From: VAZQ01 sp963744275
GTDB taxonomy: Bacteria > Pseudomonadota > Alphaproteobacteria > Rhizobiales > Xanthobacteraceae
Length of the DNA stretch: 64,000 nucleotides
Assembly: GCA_963744275.1 (NCBI GenBank)
Contig: CAVUSX010000007.1
Location: 434,001-498,000 of the forward strand
Direction of reading: 5' to 3'
Position 1 is the stretch's first letter. The number at the start of each line of letters is the position of its first letter. The notes below the pieces were generated by a model. That model was not told where the DNA came from. It was given only the letters and a program-made list of their open reading frames with translations, and did not search any database. The position numbers and the translations under genes were made by a program. Positions 60,000-64,000 of this stretch are shown one piece after another.

Positions 60000-60734
60000 A
60001 TGGGAAAGCTTGAAGGTAAGGTTGCAGTCATCACGGGTGGATCGAGCGGCATGGCGCTGGCGAGCGCCCAGCGGTTCGTTGAAGAAGGCGCCTATGTTTT
60101 CATCACGGGCCGGAGACAGGAGGCGCTGGACGAGGCCGTCAAGCTGATCGGCCGGAACGTGACCGGCGTGCGCGGCGACGCGGCCAATCTCGACGACCTC
60201 GACCGTCTGTTCGACACGGTCAAGCGGGAAAAGGGCAGGATCGACATCCTGTACGCGAGCGCTGGCACGGGCGAAGCCGTCCCGCTGGGCGAGATTACCG
60301 AGCAGCATTTCGATGCGACCTTCGGCCTGAATACGCGCGGCACGCTGTTTACGGTCCAGAAGGCGTTGCCGCTGTTCAACGACGGCGGATCGATCTTCAT
60401 GACCGGGTCGGTTGCTTCGATCAAAGGTTTTCCCGGTTACAGCGTGTATGCGGCGAGCAAGGCGGCGCTGCACGCATTCGCACGCGGGTGGCTCAACGAA
60501 CTCAAGGGCAGGAATATCCGGGTGAACGTGCTGCACCCAGGGCCGATCGCCACACCGATGCAGGACCAGGTTCTCACCGACGAAGCGAGGCAGATGTTCG
60601 AATCCCTGATCCCGCGGGGAAAGATGGGTCGTCCCGAGGAAATTGCGGCAGCCGCGCTCTTTCTTGCTTCAGACGATTCGAGCTTCGTGAATGGGGTGGA
60701 GTTGTCCGTCGACGGCGGCTTCTCGGCCATCTGA
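60000..60734 (+). CDS. Short-chain dehydrogenase/reductase (SDR)
   Basis: A 244-residue classical SDR: LEGKVAVITGGSSGMALASA (NAD(P) site, TGGSSGMA variant of TGxxxGxG), NLDDLDRLFDTVKREKGRID, SIFMTGSVASIKGFPGYSVY with the YxxxK pair in YAASK, and the C-terminal NGVELSVDGGFSAI. It is probably an oxidoreductase of a small carbonyl or alcohol; the substrate is unknown. An NTF2-like gene follows after 30 bases, so they are co-transcribed. Confidence 0.92.
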   Translation: MGKLEGKVAVITGGSSGMALASAQRFVEEGAYVFITGRRQEALDEAVKLIGRNVTGVRGDAANLDDLDRLFDTVKREKGRIDILYASAGTGEAVPLGEITEQHFDATFGLNTRGTLFTVQKALPLFNDGGSIFMTGSVASIKGFPGYSVYAASKAALHAFARGWLNELKGRNIRVNVLHPGPIATPMQDQVLTDEARQMFESLIPRGKMGRPEEIAAAALFLASDDSSFVNGVELSVDGGFSAI

Positions 60735-60764
60735 ATTCGCGCCGAGCGATAGCGGAGAGATACG

Positions 60765-61175
60765 ATGAGCACCGAAGAGAATGTCCAGCTTGTGAAGAAT
60801 TTCTTTGCAGCCATGGGCAGCAGCAATGCGCGCGATCTGCTGGCGTTGGCTGCCGAAGATATCGAGTGGATCATTCCGGGCGAAGGCTGGCCGCTGGCAG
60901 GCACGCACCGCGGGCACGCAGAGTTGGCGGCTGTGCTCAAGAAGGCGTCCGAAGAGATGGAAACGCAATACCAAAAGCCCCCCGAATTCGTGGCGCAGGG
61001 AGACCGGGTTATGGTCGTCGGCGTCGCTGCGGGAAAAATCAAAGCCACGAATAGGCCGTTCAAGGACGAGTGGGTCTTCGACATTACCGTTCGAGACGGC
61101 AAAGTCGCACACATCCAGGAGTACATCGACACGCAAGCACTGGCGCGGGCCTCGCAGATCGACGCAAGGACCTAG
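60765..61175 (+). CDS. NTF2-like (SnoaL/ketosteroid-isomerase-type) protein
   Basis: A 136-residue protein: ENVQLVKNFFAAMGSSNARD, LLALAAEDIEWIIPGEGWPL, AGTHRGHAELAAVLKKASEE, WVFDITVRDGKVAHIQEYID. This is the cone-shaped alpha+beta fold shared by SnoaL cyclases, ketosteroid isomerases and many proteins of unknown role. It has no signal peptide. It lies between an SDR and a methyltransferase gene in one orientation. Confidence 0.88.
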   Translation: MSTEENVQLVKNFFAAMGSSNARDLLALAAEDIEWIIPGEGWPLAGTHRGHAELAAVLKKASEEMETQYQKPPEFVAQGDRVMVVGVAAGKIKATNRPFKDEWVFDITVRDGKVAHIQEYIDTQALARASQIDART

Positions 61176-61320
61176 TCAAGCTCGACGTGCGAATTGTGAT
61201 GGCATGACACGATGTTGTGCCGACCAACATCCATTTCCTGAGAGGGCTCCTGAATGAGCCGTGGATCGCCGCCTCGCAGGCCGCACGCTCGTAGAATGCC
61301 AAACCGTAATGGAGATCCCG

Positions 61321-61953
61321 ATGTACGACCAATCCAAGCTATCCGAGTTGATCCGGTTCGCACGCGTGGACGCGGGCGCCACTGTCATTGACGTTTACCC
61401 AGGCGACGGCGATTGGACCCGTCTCTTCTCCGACGTCGTGGGACCCAAAGGACGAGTCTACAGCTTCGTGCCGGCCGAAGTCGCCCACTTCAAGAACGAT
61501 CCGGTCGGCCTCATGCGAACGCTTGCGAAGGAGCCGGGCCGAGAGAACGTCGAAGCCGTCTCGGCGGACCTCGTAGCGATGCCGGAGGTCACCCAGCCAG
61601 CGGATGTCCTGTGGCTGCACCTGTTCTACCACGATCTCCACACCGCGCTGATGCAGGCCAGGGGCGCGACGGCGGCCCACTTCAATCGCGCTGTCTACGA
61701 GCGGCTGAAGCCCGGTGGGTCCTACGTCATCGTAGACCACGCCGCCGCCGTCGGGGCCGGCACGAGCGACGCCCAGTCGCTGCATCGGATTGAGCCCGCA
61801 TCCGTTCGCGAGGAGGTGGAGGCGGCCGGCTTCGTACTGGACGCGGAAAGCACCGTGCTCGCGAACAAGGACGATCCGCACTCGATCAAGGTGTTCGATC
61901 CCTCGATCAAGGGCGAGACCGATCGCTTCGCCTATCGGTTCGTGAGGCCCTGA
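61321..61953 (+). CDS. Class I SAM-dependent methyltransferase-like protein
   Basis: A 210-residue protein from MYDQSKLSELIRFARVDAGA. Motif I is ATVIDVYPGDGDWTRLFSDV; motif II-like VEAVSADLVAMPEVTQPADV; then FNRAVYERLKPGGSYVIVDH and the C-terminal strand block. ATG 61321 is chosen because GGAG lies six bases before it; ATG 61309 is possible. Similar proteins without signal peptide are annotated as putative methyltransferases acting on small molecules. It is the last gene of the SDR-NTF2-MTase run. Confidence 0.85.
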   Translation: MYDQSKLSELIRFARVDAGATVIDVYPGDGDWTRLFSDVVGPKGRVYSFVPAEVAHFKNDPVGLMRTLAKEPGRENVEAVSADLVAMPEVTQPADVLWLHLFYHDLHTALMQARGATAAHFNRAVYERLKPGGSYVIVDHAAAVGAGTSDAQSLHRIEPASVREEVEAAGFVLDAESTVLANKDDPHSIKVFDPSIKGETDRFAYRFVRP

Positions 61954-61980
61954 CAGCGTAAAGGCCGCGGCCAGATGGTG

Positions 61981-62862
61981 CTATTTCAGCGGCAAAAACA
62001 GTTCCGCGACCGCCTCATGCTCCGGCACCTCAGGGAAGAGGCTCAGCCGCTGGCAATAGATCGGGAAGTCGCGTGCTTCCTCGCCGCTGGCCGGAAGCCA
62101 GTCGCGATAAAGGTAGAGCGCGGCGGGCTCCAGATTGTCGGTGTTGCCGACGACGCGCAGCACCGCGCAGCGTCCGCCAGGGATCTCGCCGGCTTTGATC
62201 TGCTCGCCGTTCGCCTCGATCGGTTGGTCGGTCCCGACACAAAGGTCCACGCTATAATCGGCAGGCGACGCAGGACGCCGCTCGGAACGCCAGACATTGA
62301 AGGTCGGACTGGTCTTGGGGTGCAGGCCAGCGGCCATGCGCCACGCGATGAACCGCCGGATGGTAGCGCCGAGCGTCGCCGGGTCGCCGCGATGCTCCAT
62401 GATCGCCACCGCCGTGGGGGGCACATCGCGAATTGTCACGTCGTCAGTGGTAAAAGTCTTCCGCATGAGCTTGCTCCTCGCGTTGTCGAGAGGCCCGAAG
62501 GCCGCAAGCCACGGCTCCCAGTCGGGAGATTTCCGGAACCTCGAAGGCGATTGCCCGAACCGTTGCCGAAAGGCGCGGGCGAAGGCGTCCGGTGCGTCGT
62601 AGCCGGCATCCATCGCTATGTCGGTGACGCTTTGGGCGTCCATGTAGGCCAGCCGGTGCGAAGCGCGCTTCATACGGGCAAGCTGGACATAGCGATGCAC
62701 GGATAACCCGAAGGTCGCCGTAAACTGCCGGTGGAAATGAAACTTCGAGAAGGCCGCAACACCGCTCACCGTTTCCAGGTCCAGATCACCGTCAAGATGC
62801 CGGTCAATATAGTCCAGCACCCGCCGCATCCGGGCTTGATAGTTTTGAAGCGCCGCCTTCAT
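61981..62862 (-). CDS. AraC-family regulator with C-terminal GyrI-like effector domain
   Basis: A 293-residue protein. The DNA-binding domain is N-terminal (VLDYIDRHLDGDLDLETVSG, AAFSKFHFHRQFTATFGLSV, VTDIAMDAGYDAPDAFARAF). A linker leads to a GyrI/SOUL-like ligand domain (VTIRDVPPTAVAIMEHRGDP, GGRCAVLRVVGNTDNLEPAA). This is the Rob/SoxS-like fused form that senses hydrophobic effectors. GGAGGGAC precedes the ATG. It is convergent with the methyltransferase gene. Confidence 0.92.
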   Translation of the reverse strand: MKAALQNYQARMRRVLDYIDRHLDGDLDLETVSGVAAFSKFHFHRQFTATFGLSVHRYVQLARMKRASHRLAYMDAQSVTDIAMDAGYDAPDAFARAFRQRFGQSPSRFRKSPDWEPWLAAFGPLDNARSKLMRKTFTTDDVTIRDVPPTAVAIMEHRGDPATLGATIRRFIAWRMAAGLHPKTSPTFNVWRSERRPASPADYSVDLCVGTDQPIEANGEQIKAGEIPGGRCAVLRVVGNTDNLEPAALYLYRDWLPASGEEARDFPIYCQRLSLFPEVPEHEAVAELFLPLK

Positions 62863-63054
62863 CGTCCCTCCTCCGTGGCGGCTCCAGTTAGTCGCTGACG
62901 GCCATAACGTGCTCGACCGATCTTGCGGTTTGGCATGGATCGACCCGGAATTTCCAACGACCACTTACAGGCAAGCCTGATCAGGCGCGATCCTATGGAT
63001 GTTCCCGATGGCATCTGTTGATCGAGCCGGTCCACAACATTACGCTGACAGCAA

Positions 63055-63114
63055 CATTACGGTGACAGTGCACCAAATTTCTCCGGCTGCATTAAGCGCA
63101 CCGTCACCGTAATG
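63055..63114. repeat. Inverted repeat pair CATTACGGTGAC / GTCACCGTAATG
   Basis: Two perfectly complementary 12-base arms (63055-63066 and 63103-63114) flank 36 bases. A near-copy of the left arm (CATTACGCTGAC) also lies 17 bases further left. It lies between the AraC gene and the hypothetical gene at 63164 and could be the end of a decayed mobile element or an operator. Confidence 0.5.
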
Positions 63115-63163
63115 CGGGCCCTACGCAGCTCTTCCACTCACCTTCTGGTGGCATGAAGGATCC

Positions 63164-63904
63164 ATGACCGCTACAATAGCTAGCCAGTATTTGGACTCAA
63201 AACCGAAAAGAAGTCATGGGGGCACAAAGATTCTTCTCTCAACCCCAGAAATATCGATATCCGCAGCGGAACTGAGCGCCAGGATCGACATGATTCTTGA
63301 TGGCGAATTGTCGCCTCTTGGATTCGAAAGATTTCGCCCACGCGTGTGGCTAGAAAGCAAGCATCCGCCGATACGCAGGCTGTTTGAGTTTCAGCCGATT
63401 AAAGGCGATGTCTATTCCGCACGCTGGGGGTTTTCGCTTGATTTTGTACCAATTCAAAGAGCCGAAAAGTTGGCTTGGAAGCGCACCGCAAAGACCGCCA
63501 GGCTCGATTTGAGCATCGATCCTATCGACATCGAGGGCCGTCCTCGCGAGTGGTTTTCGGTATGCCGTTCCGCCTATCCTGCGAAAAAATACGATTGGGA
63601 CAGCTTTGTCCGGACCGTAAAGGACACAACAAGGGGAGCCCACCCAGACTTCAATCGCGTCAATTCAATAGAGGACATCGTTGCGATTTTCCGCGAACGA
63701 TCGACCATGAAATTCAAAAGATTCTCGCTCGAAAATTATATCCAGACGCACATTGCCTGGGGACTGTGCCTTATCGCAATTGGCGAGCCTGATGAAGGCG
63801 AAAAGCATCTGCAAAATTATTGCGCTAGGTTCTCGATCGATCGGAACGATCGAATTCTCCGCCAAGCCGAGCAAACCGCAATAGCGCTCGCCGACGAACG
63901 GTAA
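63164..63904 (+). CDS. Hypothetical protein (DUF4304-like), low GC
   Basis: A 246-residue soluble protein. An N-terminal ELSARIDMILDGELSPLGFE is followed by RFRPRVWLESKHPPIRRLFE and a beta-rich middle, which recalls DUF4304 proteins (GFKK..W.R). A C-terminal helical segment contains QTHIAWGLCLIAIGEPDEGE. GC content is visibly lower than the surrounding genes, and no ribosome site of the usual strength is seen. It is the gene nearest to the guaA 3' end, a known integration hotspot, so acquisition by transfer is plausible. Confidence 0.7.
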   Translation: MTATIASQYLDSKPKRSHGGTKILLSTPEISISAAELSARIDMILDGELSPLGFERFRPRVWLESKHPPIRRLFEFQPIKGDVYSARWGFSLDFVPIQRAEKLAWKRTAKTARLDLSIDPIDIEGRPREWFSVCRSAYPAKKYDWDSFVRTVKDTTRGAHPDFNRVNSIEDIVAIFRERSTMKFKRFSLENYIQTHIAWGLCLIAIGEPDEGEKHLQNYCARFSIDRNDRILRQAEQTAIALADER

Positions 63905-63922
63905 CGGCGGGAGGGGCGCGTT

Positions 63923-64000
63923 CTACTCCCACTCGATCGTCCCCGGCGGCTTGCTGGTCACGTCATACACCACCCGGTTCACCCCCTTCACCTCGTTGAT
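63923..64000 (-). CDS. guaA: GMP synthase (glutamine-hydrolysing), C-terminal end, partial
   Basis: The last 25 codons and stop of GuaA are present: INEVKGVNRVVYDVTSKPPG then TIEWE. This is the highly conserved dimerisation-domain C-terminus of GMP synthase, which aminates XMP to GMP in purine synthesis. The rest of the gene continues beyond the right edge of the window. Confidence 0.93.
   Translation of the reverse strand: MNEVKGVNRVVYDVTSKPPGTIEWE

Overview
The window looks like a high-GC alphaproteobacterial chromosome, most probably of the order Hyphomicrobiales (Bradyrhizobium/Xanthobacteraceae-like). The signs are a panB-TPR-lipoprotein-der block, a minCDE operon with a CtrA-type site (TTAA-N7-TTAA) upstream, a phasin, a DUF2778 protein, several tripartite-tricarboxylate (TctC/Bug) binding proteins, and palindromic elements ending in GTAGGG-type inverted repeats. 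There is no complete rRNA or tRNA gene. The right edge holds the last 25 codons of guaA on the minus strand.

Layout. 1-3.4 kb: two tandem secreted paralogues of unknown function and an SPFH/band-7 protein. 3.4-9.6 kb: an EamA transporter, an MBOAT (AlgI/DltB-like) O-acyltransferase with an SGNH-like partner, and facing them a minus-strand group of a 57-residue peptide, a LpxL-like acyltransferase and a PqqD-domain/M50 membrane metallopeptidase. This last group resembles a peptide-modification (RiPP-like) cluster. 9.7-16.8 kb: a beta-propeller gene remnant, an inverted-repeat element, a DUF2778 protein, a one-TM protein, a phasin, a dihaem cytochrome c, a Tat-exported amidohydrolase and a small exported protein. 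17-19 kb: IS91-type remnants, then a LysR regulator divergent from a TctC protein, both visibly lower in GC.

20.2-26.6 kb is the most unusual stretch. Two tandem exported proteins share almost identical ends but have unrelated middles; one middle is a 30-bp minisatellite encoding a Thr-rich decapeptide. They are followed by an ISAzo13-like transposase remnant, a tRNA-Phe-like 3' half, three intrinsic terminators, a DUF5681 gene and a 67-bp tandem repeat. 26.6-40.3 kb is mostly housekeeping and transport: TctC, MFS drug efflux, der, lipoprotein, TPR protein, panB, a cytochrome/beta-propeller protein, a PNPOx-like flavoprotein, minE-minD-minC, TctC, a D-2-hydroxyacid dehydrogenase and a DUF2277 protein.

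40.4-63.9 kb is a small-enzyme and regulator region: an isolated Flp pilin, a BLUF photoreceptor, VOC and SRPBCC proteins, an MFS frame continuous with an ArsC/Spx-like domain, two ArsR-led groups with SRPBCC/DUF1801/DoxX/VOC partners, an ankyrin protein, DUF899, YdeI-like, an XRE regulator with paired palindromes, two LysR regulators, an SDR/NTF2/methyltransferase run and an AraC-GyrI regulator.

Caution: at least ten genes are split by single-base frameshifts although both halves stay well conserved and several breaks lie at or beside short homopolymers. Sequence or assembly errors are as likely as real decay. These genes are annotated over their full conserved extent and the disruption is stated.
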